A stretch of DNA of 64,000 nucleotides from DASWZN01 sp036404435 (GTDB lineage: Bacteria; Acidobacteriota; Terriglobia; Bryobacterales; Bryobacteraceae): assembly GCA_036404435.1 (NCBI GenBank), contig DASWZN010000016.1, positions 87,206 through 151,205 of the forward strand, given 5' to 3'. Shown piece after piece: positions 1 to 9,459 of this stretch; the stretch's first letter is position 1; every line of letters starts with the position of its first letter. The notes below the pieces were generated by a model. That model was not told where the DNA came from and searched no databases. It saw nothing but the letters and a program-made list of their open reading frames with translations. A program made the translations under genes and the position numbers.

Positions 1-723
1 GATGCGGTCCCGCGTGAAGGACGTGAAGCGTTCGGATTGCTGCACCAGGCCGCGATCGGCCGCGCCGGGGAGATTTGTGGTGCCGAGAAAAGAGCCGGTG
101 TCCGCGGTCGAGAGCGCGCCATGCCAGGATTCGCGCGGCTCCTTGAGAACGAGACCGCTGCCGGTCGTGGGATCCTCGAGGGCCTCGACATCGGGCAGGA
201 TGGAGGGCCGCCCCGGCTGGTAGGAATCGGCGGCGTCCATGCCGTCGAGCGTATAGCGGGCGCGAGTCCAGGAGACTCCGCTCTGCGATTCGACCGCGAG
301 GCGGTTATCCGCGAGGCCGGTGAAATCGAGGGGCTCGGTCACGGTGGCGGGCTCGCGGCTCAGCAATACGCCCTGCAGACTGTACGCCTCCGGGTAAGTG
401 GGCGCGAGCGGAGCCGGAGGCGCATGCAGGAGGCCCGCCAGGTCGACCACCAGATCGAGGCTGGTTGTTTCGTGCGGCGTCACGAGGACGGCCGCGCCCG
501 GGCGGGCATCCAAAGAGAACTCGTAGCGGCCGTTGGGCAAGGCGATGGCGAAGCGGCCGCTGGCGTCGGTGACGACGGAGGCCCGGAACCCAGCGCCTCC
601 CGTGATGAGAATCTTGGCGCCGCCGGTCGCGTGGAGCGTGCCCTCGACGAAACCGGTGGTCAGTTGGGCCAGGAGGAGGGCGGGGAAGAGAAAGGCAAAC
701 CGGACCGCCCGTCGAGGAATCAC
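1..723 (-). CDS. TonB-dependent receptor-like protein with carboxypeptidase-regulatory-like domain (N-terminal part; runs off the left edge)
   Basis: The first 241 residues are visible, starting at a GTG at 723 with a GAGG-type ribosome site (tgagggc) just upstream, only 4 bp after the stop of the preceding minus-strand gene. A hydrophobic signal peptide covers about residues 8-20 (FAFLFPALLLAQ). It is followed by a carboxypeptidase-regulatory-like beta-sandwich at about 25-85 (motif DASGRFAIALPNGRYEF). Further on the text LDGMDAADSYQPGRP and PDVEALED matches the plug-domain entry seen in acidobacterial Oar-like outer-membrane receptors, which usually exceed 1000 residues. The expected role is an outer-membrane transporter or adhesin; the substrate cannot be told. 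The short spacing suggests cotranscription with the beta-helix lipoprotein upstream. The family assignment rests on the N-terminus only. Confidence 0.75.
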   Translation of the reverse strand, partial: MIPRRAVRFAFLFPALLLAQLTTGFVEGTLHATGGAKILITGGAGFRASVVTDASGRFAIALPNGRYEFSLDARPGAAVLVTPHETTSLDLVVDLAGLLHAPPAPLAPTYPEAYSLQGVLLSREPATVTEPLDFTGLADNRLAVESQSGVSWTRARYTLDGMDAADSYQPGRPSILPDVEALEDPTTGSGLVLKEPRESWHGALSTADTGSFLGTTNLPGAADRGLVQQSERFTSFTRDRI

Positions 724-727
724 GCCC

Positions 728-2575
728 TCACTTCCCGCCTGGCTCCGGCGTTCCAGCCGGGCATCCCATCGTCACCAAACCGGATGGGAGATTCACGTTG
801 CACAGCCATTGCGGGAAGAGCGGGTCGGAAACCTGCGTGTTGCCTGGTAGCTGATAGCCAAAGCCGGCCGCGGCCGCTGTCGTGGGTGTGAAATTGGCGA
901 TGACCGTCGCCATGCAGTTGGGAACGCTCGTTGCGCTTCCGCAGCTTGGCGCGCCCGGAGCGGCCGGGTCCGCAAAACTCGGATTTGTCCCGAAGGTGTT
1001 ATTTGGCCCGTACGAGAATCCGGCGCTATCGGTTGCCGCGTCGTTGGTTCCGCTGGCGGAGTATCCCCAGGAGTCGTAGATTTGGTCGGTGGTCGTGGCG
1101 CTGGATCCCACGTAATAGGCGTAAATTGGATTTGCGCCACAGCCGTCTGTTGCGCTGGTGGCCGCGAGGTTGAGGTACGCCTGGACGTCGAATGCGGAGT
1201 TGAGGAACAATTCCCCGCAATAAGTGCCGCTCTGGTTCGTATCTCCGTTGTTGCCCCAGATTGTATTGTGGCGTAAGTAGATCGATGCAAAGGGCGGTGT
1301 TCCGGCATCGTTAAAGGTGACCTCCAGCCCCTTCCCGCCATTGGCAACAAGGATGTTATTGTCCACTACGGCCTGCGCCCGATACGGAGACGGTAAACCG
1401 TTCCTCCCGTCGAAGGTATCGAGGATGACTCCTTCGCCATCGGTGGGCTGCCCACCCGAGCATATACTTGGCTCGAAGTTCCCCCAGGAGAAGTTTCCAG
1501 CGATATAGATGTGGGTTCCCGGCAGCGAGTCGGATTGTGCGGGTTGATAGACGCTGATGCCGCTGTAGCAGTATTCGTTGCCCTGCGCCGCGTTGTACGC
1601 AATGTTGCCGACGATGGCCAGGTAATCCACACCTGCGGTGCCCTGGCTCCAACTGGTAAGTCCGCCGCCCTGACAGCCGTTCGCTATATCGTTCGCGAAA
1701 ACGATGTGATGAATCTGCACCGGAGTTGCGTAATTCGGCGCGGCCGCAAAGCAGGACGCGGCCGTGGTGCCGGTCGCGTGGACCTCCCATCCTTGCACGC
1801 CCCAGTAGCTACGATCTATCAGCAACCCGCTCTCCCCACTGATCGTGCATCCGTCGAACTTCGCGCAGATGAGCCACGCCACGTTGTTCCCGGCGCCGCA
1901 TGTCACCGTTCCCCAGCTCCCGTATGTGAAGTTCCACGGCGAGTAAGACGTACTCGCTGCTGCAATGATGACATCGCCACAGTTCACGGCGTGATTGGGT
2001 GACAGCCAAGGCGCGCCAGGGGACAGACCGTCGTTGGAGTCGTTGCCGCCATCCGCGGCCGTTGCGAGGAAGTAAGTGGTCCCAATCGGCGCCGGCGTGC
2101 CGGTGCCGCTCAGGCCGATGGCCGCCGTGGCGCCGGTCGAAGAGTTGCTGGCGATGGTAAGCTGACCCGTTGCCAACCCCACGGCGGCCGGGTCGAACTG
2201 TACCTCCAGCGGCGCTATCTGGCCCGGATTCAACGTCACCGGGAACGAGGCCCCTAACAGCGAAAAGCCCGGACCCGTCAGCGTTGCCGCGGTGATCGTT
2301 ATCGGCGCAGTGCCCGTCGAGGTCAAGGTCACAGACTGCGTCGCCGTCGTGTTGACCTCCACATTGCCGAATGCCAGGCTGGCCGTGCCGATGCTCAGCG
2401 TCGCCGTCTGGCCTGCGCTTGCCGCGTGGCTTCCGCAACCGGACAGAACGGGGAAGAGGCAGCACAAGATGAATCCCGCGCACCAACCGTGGAGCTGCAA
2501 GATTTCGGCGCGACTGCGCGGGCAGGGCCGAATAGGTCGCGAACGGCTGGTGCCAGGCGCCAGGACTCCGTGCAC
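728..2575 (-). CDS. Lipoprotein with ASH (choice-of-anchor D) domain and right-handed beta-helix
   Basis: The 615-residue frame starts at GTG 2575, supported by an AGAGGTG ribosome site five bases upstream. A long N-terminus leads to a hydrophobic stretch and a lipobox LSGC near residue 47, so the protein should be lipid-anchored outside the cytoplasm. Residues about 58-160 form an ASH/SPD-2/Hydin-type Ig-like domain (LSIGTASLAFGNVEVN, then VTLTSTGTAPITI). The remainder is rich in Asn/Gly turns (VDNNILVANGGKG, LRHNTIWGNNGD) typical of right-handed parallel beta-helices, a fold used by polysaccharide lyases and adhesins. No catalytic residues can be assigned. A later in-frame TTG just before the hydrophobic segment would give a shorter signal peptide but lacks a ribosome site. 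It lies 4 bp upstream of the TonB receptor-like gene. Confidence 0.75.
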   Translation of the reverse strand: MHGVLAPGTSRSRPIRPCPRSRAEILQLHGWCAGFILCCLFPVLSGCGSHAASAGQTATLSIGTASLAFGNVEVNTTATQSVTLTSTGTAPITITAATLTGPGFSLLGASFPVTLNPGQIAPLEVQFDPAAVGLATGQLTIASNSSTGATAAIGLSGTGTPAPIGTTYFLATAADGGNDSNDGLSPGAPWLSPNHAVNCGDVIIAAASTSYSPWNFTYGSWGTVTCGAGNNVAWLICAKFDGCTISGESGLLIDRSYWGVQGWEVHATGTTAASCFAAAPNYATPVQIHHIVFANDIANGCQGGGLTSWSQGTAGVDYLAIVGNIAYNAAQGNEYCYSGISVYQPAQSDSLPGTHIYIAGNFSWGNFEPSICSGGQPTDGEGVILDTFDGRNGLPSPYRAQAVVDNNILVANGGKGLEVTFNDAGTPPFASIYLRHNTIWGNNGDTNQSGTYCGELFLNSAFDVQAYLNLAATSATDGCGANPIYAYYVGSSATTTDQIYDSWGYSASGTNDAATDSAGFSYGPNNTFGTNPSFADPAAPGAPSCGSATSVPNCMATVIANFTPTTAAAAGFGYQLPGNTQVSDPLFPQWLCNVNLPSGLVTMGCPAGTPEPGGK

Positions 2576-2780
2576 TAATTCACCTCTGCGAGCGCGTTCG
2601 GGCTTGAATTTCGAGAGACTTCAGAAGGAGTCTAGCACAGACTAGGGAAGCCTCTGACCAGGCAGCCCCCCGTCCATCCGCCCCCGCATCGAGAGCCACA
2701 AACTGTAAAGGCGGCGCGGCACTGCTACTCCGGCGTACGCCAACGGCGAAGTGTTAGTCGCAGGTGTTTGGGCATCGGCA

Positions 2781-3740
2781 TCATGGGCGCGCCGGCGAGC
2801 ATGGATACACGAAGTGAGGATAGTATGCATCCCGAACGTCGATTTTGCGTTCGTCGGCGGTCGGTACGTCGAACTTCAGATCGATTGGAGCTTGAATCGA
2901 CGACGCCGGGATTCCAACTCGGTAGGGCTCAGCGATGCCGGCAAATGCTTCGCCGAGGGCGGCCTTCCTTAGGGAGAGTTGCGGTGGAATAGGCCCAAAG
3001 GGCCCCTGCACCGCCGGCATAGAAAGCACCTTCAGCGATGTGAACTCGAAAACACATCCCGTCGTCCTGCTTAAGTCCAATAACTTCGACGTCAGGGAGG
3101 CCGATAAGCTCAAGCCGCAGAATCTCAGGCCGTTTTTCAACACCAATTCTTGGACTTGATCCAGACTGGCCGCGCTGCCCGAGTCGTCGGCGCGGCCAAA
3201 CAGGAAGATCGAATCGCCAAACCTTGGAGGAGTCAGCAAGTTGCTTGCGGCAAGCAAAGCATCATAAGTGGATCCGTTTGAGTTAGTGGAAGCTCCGCGA
3301 GAGGACTTCAATTTGCGCAGCCGCTTCCCGGCCTTCTTGGCCGGCTCGAAGGGGCCCGGAGCGCTACGCGATCCCGCCACAAGCAAAGCAAAGGCGTCCC
3401 CGCGCCGCCCGTGCTCGACGAAGCTCGCGGCCAACTCAGTCTGCATCTCCCACTCCTCCTTGGAGACTCGTCCGCCACCGTCGAGGATAAGAGCGACGCG
3501 CTTGGCCCCGTCATCGATGGTCGCGCTCTCCACGGAAAGCCATTCAGTCCCGAGTTGCACTGCCAGGTCGCTGACGCCCAGGTCCTTCACCATCACCGTC
3601 TTCCGCGACGACGGATCGAAACGTGTTACCACCAGAGGCACGTCGCACGTGCGCTTTTCGCCCTGCTGCGCGGGGCTCGCTGCGGCGCACAGGAGGCAAG
3701 CGCCAACAACGACCGTCGAGGACGCCGTGTTGAGTCTCAT
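2781..3740 (-). CDS. Secreted VWFA-related domain protein
   Basis: The start is taken as ATG 3740 (MRLNTASSTVVVG) rather than the in-frame TTG at 3758, because the ATG begins directly at a clear signal peptide (cleavage near ASPAQ, residue 25) and ggagaag lies upstream of it. The 319-residue product resembles the VWFA-related proteins that are abundant in Acidobacteriota: a beta-strand plus DGGG turn (RVALILDGGG), then a helix and LLVAG strand, as in a von Willebrand A fold. The metal-binding DxSxS motif is degenerate here (DGGGR), so metal-dependent binding is doubtful. The gene is isolated, about 200 bp from the beta-helix gene downstream. Its function is unknown; an extracytoplasmic binding role is an inference from the fold. 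Confidence 0.65.
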   Translation of the reverse strand: MRLNTASSTVVVGACLLCAAASPAQQGEKRTCDVPLVVTRFDPSSRKTVMVKDLGVSDLAVQLGTEWLSVESATIDDGAKRVALILDGGGRVSKEEWEMQTELAASFVEHGRRGDAFALLVAGSRSAPGPFEPAKKAGKRLRKLKSSRGASTNSNGSTYDALLAASNLLTPPRFGDSIFLFGRADDSGSAASLDQVQELVLKNGLRFCGLSLSASLTSKLLDLSRTTGCVFEFTSLKVLSMPAVQGPFGPIPPQLSLRKAALGEAFAGIAEPYRVGIPASSIQAPIDLKFDVPTADERKIDVRDAYYPHFVYPCSPARP

Positions 3741-3834
3741 AGGTCTCGTCTTCTCCAATCCCGTCCGATTCTACGGTGGCCTCGCCATCGGAACGCCATC
3801 GAACCGCGTTTCGGTTCCGTCTACCGCATTATGC

Positions 3835-3840
3835 TACGAT
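3835..3840 (+). promoter_or_regulatory. Possible extended -10 promoter (TGcTACGAT) of the homocysteine methyltransferase/MTHFR gene
   Basis: TATGCTACGAT ends 21 bases before the ATG at 3862 and would start a leader of about 15 bases. No convincing -35 lies 17 bases upstream. Such a short leader leaves no room for a SAM or cobalamin riboswitch. Confidence 0.35.
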
Positions 3841-3861
3841 TGCTAACAACTTTCCCGAACA

Positions 3862-5748
<1,887 letters not shown>

Positions 5749-5800
5749 CTCTAGCGGGCCGGCACTCCCTTCGCTTACACTGAATAACTGCTAATCCCTC

Positions 5801-6433
5801 ATGGCCACCGACTTGATCGTGATTGATTCCGAGCAGCCGTCCGCGGAGGCGCTGGACCGGGCCGCCGCCGCCATCCGCGGCGGCGCCGTGGTCGCCATCC
5901 CAACCGACGCCCTCTACTCGCTGGTTGCGGACCCTTTCAGCCTCCACGCCGTCGGCAAGGTCTTCCGAGCCAAGGGGCGCGAGCCGCACCGCTCGCTGCC
6001 GCTCCTGGTGAGCGATCTCATGATGGCCGAAGATCTGTCCAAGGAGATGCCCGCCCGCTTCCACGTCCTGGCGCGCCACTTCTGGCCGGGCCCGCTGACC
6101 ATCATAGTTCCGGCCTCCGCCAACGTTCCGCTCAAGGTGACGGGGAACACGGGCCGGCTCGCGCTGAGACAATCCCGCTCCATAATCGCGGCCAAGCTGC
6201 TCGAGCGGCTCGGCCAGCCCCTGGTCGCCACCAGCGCCAACATCTCCGGCAAGCCCACCTGCCGCAGTGGCATTGAGGTTTTCGGCCAGATGGACGGCCG
6301 CCTCGACCTAGTCCTCGACGGCGGCCTCTGTGCCGGCCCCGGCTCGACCACCATCGACGTCACCGAGCCCGTCTGGAAGGTCATCCGCGAAGGCGCCATC
6401 CACGAAAAGGACATCGCGGACTGCCTGGGGTGA
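5801..6433 (+). CDS. tsaC: L-threonylcarbamoyladenylate synthase (Sua5/YciO/YrdC family)
   Basis: TsaC makes threonylcarbamoyl-AMP from threonine, bicarbonate and ATP, the first step of the tRNA modification t6A37. The 210-residue product is almost entirely one YrdC domain: GGAVVAIPTDALYSLVADPF at the start, a KVFRAKGREPHRSLPLLVSD segment in place of the usual KxR..KPLPL nucleotide-binding loop, and the conserved ATSANISGKP motif. Its length fits the short TsaC type rather than the two-domain Sua5 type of about 340 residues. The PTDA..SL reading replaces the common PTET.YGL, so a YciO-like paralogue is possible. It lies 52 bp after the methionine gene and just upstream of the 6S RNA. Confidence 0.85.
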   Translation: MATDLIVIDSEQPSAEALDRAAAAIRGGAVVAIPTDALYSLVADPFSLHAVGKVFRAKGREPHRSLPLLVSDLMMAEDLSKEMPARFHVLARHFWPGPLTIIVPASANVPLKVTGNTGRLALRQSRSIIAAKLLERLGQPLVATSANISGKPTCRSGIEVFGQMDGRLDLVLDGGLCAGPGSTTIDVTEPVWKVIREGAIHEKDIADCLG

Positions 6434-6578
6434 AGTGCCCGTCGCCCGTTGATCCAGTCGGGCTTTTCCAGCTTCCTCCCCGAACAAATCCAGGCGGCGA
6501 AGCTTAGGAAAGCCCTCAAAGAATCAACGGGCCACGGGCTACGAGCCACAAGCGGCGCGCGTCAGCGCCCTTTTCTGC

Positions 6579-6584
6579 TATCAT
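6579..6584 (+). promoter_or_regulatory. Likely -10 box (TATCAT) of the 6S RNA
   Basis: TATCAT sits six bases before the first base of the predicted closing stem of the 6S RNA (6591), the spacing expected for a sigma70 start site. No clear -35 is visible. Confidence 0.45.
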
Positions 6585-6590
6585 CTTCTT

Positions 6591-6794
6591 GGAGCGTATT
6601 CGAAGGGTTGGCCGGCTCCCTATAATTTGATCCAACACCATCAAATTGGGGGTCCGACTCGAATGTGCGCTGGTGAGCATGCTCCGGCGGCAACGTGCGG
6701 AGAAGCCTGAAGGCGCCCGGGGGACACCCGCCCCGTTCACAAGACAGGGGTCAATGAAGGGTTCCGGACCGGGCTCGACGGGGCGCTCCTTTTT
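6591..6794 (+). ncRNA. ssrS: 6S RNA
   Basis: 6S RNA mimics an open promoter and binds the housekeeping RNA polymerase holoenzyme to repress transcription in stationary phase. Here the core GCGCTGGTGAGCATGCTC, the following GGAGAAGCC and the later GGGTTC match the Escherichia coli 6S RNA core block almost base for base. The ends pair (GGAGCG at 6591 with CGCTCC at 6784-6789), giving a molecule of about 200 bases. A T-run at 6790-6794 directly after the closing stem makes a Rho-independent end. The gene lies between tsaC and ymdB on the same strand, with 18 bases to the ymdB start, so it may also act as the ymdB leader. The identification is by recalled consensus and pairing only. Confidence 0.88.
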
Positions 6795-6812
6795 CCCCGG
6801 ACTCTCGTCTTC

Positions 6813-7598
6813 ATGAACCTGCTCTTTATAGGGGATATTTTCGCATCCCCAGGCCGCCGCATCATCGCGGACCACCTCGCCCACATCATCTCCTCGGAGC
6901 GCATCGACCTGGCTGTCGCCAACGCCGAGAACGCCGCCGGAGGCTTCGGCATCACCCCGCTCATCGCCGAAGAGCTGTTCGCGCTCGGCCTCGACGTGCT
7001 GACCACCGGCAACCACATCTGGGACAAGCGGGAAACCGCCGAGTACCTGGACCGCCAGCCGCGCCTCCTCCGCCCGGCCAACTACCCCGGCGACTCGCCC
7101 GGCCGCGGCGTCCACATCGGGCGCGGCCGCAATGGCGTCGAAGCCGCCGTCGTTAACCTCCAGGGCCGCACCCATATGCTGCCCATCGACGACCCGTTCC
7201 GCAAGGCCGACGAGATCCTCAACGCCATCGATCCGGCTGTCAAGGTGCGCCTGGTGGATTTCCACGCCGAGATCACCAGCGAGAAGCAGGCCATCGGCTG
7301 GTATCTGGACGGCCGGGTCTCCGCCGTCCTCGGCACCCACACCCACGTCCCTACGGCCGACACCCGCATCCTGCCGCACGGCACCGCCTATCAGACTGAT
7401 GTCGGCATGACCGGCCCCTACGACTCCGTCATCGGCGTGGAGAAGAACGTTATCCTCCGCCGCTTCCTCACCGGCATACCGGTGCGCATGGAAGCCGCTC
7501 GCGGTAAGGTAGAATTGCACTCTGTGATCGTGGAAGTTGACGAGGCCACCGGGACGGCGACCTCCATTCGGCGGTATACTATCGCTCCTGACGGATAA
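6813..7598 (+). CDS. ymdB: YmdB-family metallophosphoesterase (2',3'-cyclic-nucleotide phosphodiesterase type)
   Basis: The 261-residue protein belongs to the TIGR00282/YmdB family, cytoplasmic dinuclear-metal phosphodiesterases that in Bacillus hydrolyse cyclic nucleotides and influence biofilm and sporulation decisions. Metal ligands are visible in the expected order: D8 (IGDIFASPGR), E39/N40 (NAENAAGGFG), the TTGNHIWD loop, and two histidines in GTHTHVPTAD. The length agrees with the family (about 260). It starts 18 bases after the terminator-like T-run of the 6S RNA and is followed by the diguanylate cyclase 6 bp downstream, so the two signalling-nucleotide genes are likely cotranscribed. 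No strong ribosome site precedes the ATG. Confidence 0.92.
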   Translation: MNLLFIGDIFASPGRRIIADHLAHIISSERIDLAVANAENAAGGFGITPLIAEELFALGLDVLTTGNHIWDKRETAEYLDRQPRLLRPANYPGDSPGRGVHIGRGRNGVEAAVVNLQGRTHMLPIDDPFRKADEILNAIDPAVKVRLVDFHAEITSEKQAIGWYLDGRVSAVLGTHTHVPTADTRILPHGTAYQTDVGMTGPYDSVIGVEKNVILRRFLTGIPVRMEAARGKVELHSVIVEVDEATGTATSIRRYTIAPDG

Positions 7599-7604
7599 AG
7601 CGTC

Positions 7605-8393
7605 ATGTCAACGGGTCTCGTTCCGATTGTCGTTGAGGTAGTCACCACCGTTCTGTTCTGCGGGGTCCTGCTCTACCTGCGCAAGTCCATGACGCGGAAG
7701 ACCGTGGCGTTGTGGGTGGTGCTGTGGGTGGCCCGCGGCGTGGTTTCCTTGGGGGCGATGCGGTTCGTGAATGGCGCCGATCGCCTCGTCTTCCTGCTTT
7801 ACGCCCCTCTGCAGATCGCCTTCGCTATGGCGCTCGTCATCATCGCCGTGCGCCTCGAGAGCCAGAAGCAGCAGCTCCGTGCCCTCAACGAAGAGCTCAG
7901 TCGTCTGCGCAAGGACGCCGAAGGCCAGCTTGACCTCGACCCCCTCACCGGCCTTAAGAACCGTTCGGCGCTCGCGCACTGGATGGAGGAGCAGGCCACG
8001 TTCGACGGTTTGGTGGTGGTCAGCGACATGGACGACTTTAAGTCAATCAACGACAAGTACGGCCACCTGGTGGGCGACGAGATCCTGCACGGCGTCGGCA
8101 AGCTCGTTCGGGCCTCTATCCGCGACACGGATCTGGCCTTCCGCTGGGGCGGCGACGAGTTCGTGATCTTCTTCCACACGCGCGAGGCCAAGCTGGTCGA
8201 TAGCCGCATGCGCAAGATCGAGGAGCACCTGGCCAGCTTCCGCATCCGCCAGCACGGCTCTCTTCCCGTTCATTTCAGTTGGGGTGTCACGACCACCGCC
8301 GGCCGGCCGCTGCGCGAGAGCGTCGAGGAAGCCGACCGCCTGATGTACGAATCCAAGCGCACCCACCGCGGAAGCGCCACCGCCGGCCAGTAG
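7605..8393 (+). CDS. Membrane-anchored diguanylate cyclase (GGDEF)
   Basis: The 262-residue protein makes the second messenger c-di-GMP from two GTP. Residues about 6-90 hold three hydrophobic segments (VVEVVTTVLFCGVLLYL; VALWVVLWVARGVVSLGA; VFLLYAPLQIAFAMALVIIA). A short coiled coil (QKQQLRALNEELSRLRKDAE) follows, then a GGDEF domain (about 108-255) with an intact RWGGDEFVIF active loop. An inhibitory I-site RDTD sits five residues before GGDEF, so product inhibition is expected. Substrate pocket motifs LDPLTGLKNR and DMDDFKSINDKYGH are complete. No EAL domain is present. It starts 6 bp after ymdB and ends about 50 bp before a palindromic repeat that may end the transcript. Confidence 0.92.
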   Translation: MSTGLVPIVVEVVTTVLFCGVLLYLRKSMTRKTVALWVVLWVARGVVSLGAMRFVNGADRLVFLLYAPLQIAFAMALVIIAVRLESQKQQLRALNEELSRLRKDAEGQLDLDPLTGLKNRSALAHWMEEQATFDGLVVVSDMDDFKSINDKYGHLVGDEILHGVGKLVRASIRDTDLAFRWGGDEFVIFFHTREAKLVDSRMRKIEEHLASFRIRQHGSLPVHFSWGVTTTAGRPLRESVEEADRLMYESKRTHRGSATAGQ

Positions 8394-8442
8394 CAGCCTT
8401 CAGCCGTCAGCCTTCGGAAGCCACACGCCCGGTTCTCCGTGG

Positions 8443-8462
8443 GGCAGGCGGTTCCGCCTGCC
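8443..8462. repeat. Palindromic intergenic repeat, copy 1 (GGCAGGCGG-TT-CCGCCTGCC)
   Basis: This is a perfect inverted repeat of nine bases around TT, 50 bp after a stop codon. The same core recurs at 10751-10766 after another stop codon. It probably forms a REP-like hairpin at transcript ends. Confidence 0.7.
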
Positions 8463-8557
8463 TGGACAGGCCTCCGACCGGTCGCGCCAAGGCGCCCCCC
8501 CGGCGCCGAAGCGCGAGTAAGCAAGTCGCAGCGCCGCAGAGGTACCCTGAAAGCCTT

Positions 8558-9409
8558 ATGCAAGATACAGGGCTGGCCACCCAGGTCCGCGGGGCCGTGC
8601 TGAAGCGCCGTCTGGCGCATACCTTCCACTACTGGATGGAAACTGAGGTCCACGTCTTCGGCTTCTCCATCGCCGCCAACGTGCTGCTCTCGTTCTTTCC
8701 CTTCTTGATCGTCATGATCTCGGTGTGCCACAAATTGCTGGGCTGGAAGACCGCTGGCGACGCCATTAACATCGCGATTCGCGACTACTTTCCGGACCGG
8801 CTGGGCGTGTTCATCAGCAGCGGCCTGCCGCACAGGACTCTTCAGATCGCCTCCGTTTTCCTTCTGCTGTTCACGGCCAATGGCGTGTTCGAGCCGCTCG
8901 AAGTAGCCTTGAACCGCGCCTGGGGCATCGCGAAGAACCGCAGTTTCGTGCGCAATCAGATGGTGAGCCTTGGCCTGATCTTCACCTGCGGCACGCTAGC
9001 CCTGGTCTCCTCTCTGCTGACTGGAATGAACATGCGGGAGCTCGGCGGGGCTGGGTTGTCGCGGTTCATAGCCGTGATCCTCTTTAAAGTGGCCGCCGTC
9101 CCCATGTCGATCCTGATGCTGTTCCTCATCTACTGGCGCTTGCCGAACGCGAAGATCTCGCCCCGGGTCGTGCTGCCGCCGGCGATCTTCGTCGGCCTGG
9201 CGCTCGAGCTTCTGAAGTACATCAACCTGCTGACCTGGCCCCTGTGGCGAAGGAAGCTGCAGGCCGAATACGGCCCCTTTTGCTACTCGGTCACCATCGT
9301 GCTGTGGAGCTTCCTAGCCGCCATGGTGATCCTGGCCGGCGCCGAGTGGGCCGCGCGAGCAGCCGCCGAGCAGCGCCAGGATGCGGTCGCGCAGCCGGCC
9401 GGAGAATAG
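8558..9409 (+). CDS. YihY/BrkB family inner-membrane protein
   Basis: The start is taken as ATG 8558 (MQDTGLATQ); the frame is open further upstream but runs through the palindromic repeat. The 283-residue product has about six hydrophobic helices: FGFSIAANVLLSFFPFLIVM, RTLQIASVFLLLFTANGVF, MVSLGLIFTCGTLALVSSL, FIAVILFKVAAVPMSILMLF, VVLPPAIFVGLALELLKYI and SVTIVLWSFLAAMVILAGAEW. This is the layout of the YihY (formerly RNase BN) family, membrane proteins of unsettled function that are not nucleases. The family motif region A.N.LLSFFPF and the later NRAWGI are present. Expression is likely separate from the cyclase because of the intervening palindrome. Confidence 0.87.
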   Translation: MQDTGLATQVRGAVLKRRLAHTFHYWMETEVHVFGFSIAANVLLSFFPFLIVMISVCHKLLGWKTAGDAINIAIRDYFPDRLGVFISSGLPHRTLQIASVFLLLFTANGVFEPLEVALNRAWGIAKNRSFVRNQMVSLGLIFTCGTLALVSSLLTGMNMRELGGAGLSRFIAVILFKVAAVPMSILMLFLIYWRLPNAKISPRVVLPPAIFVGLALELLKYINLLTWPLWRRKLQAEYGPFCYSVTIVLWSFLAAMVILAGAEWAARAAAEQRQDAVAQPAGE

Positions 9410-9459
9410 GCGCCTGCGCAAGGTTCCGCCGCCCCGTCTGGAACCGCTAAGCTGTACCT

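Noticed and set aside
3760..3861. Cobalamin or SAM riboswitch before the methionine gene
   Set aside because: The gap is only 120 bases, the probable leader 15 bases, and no conserved riboswitch box is present.
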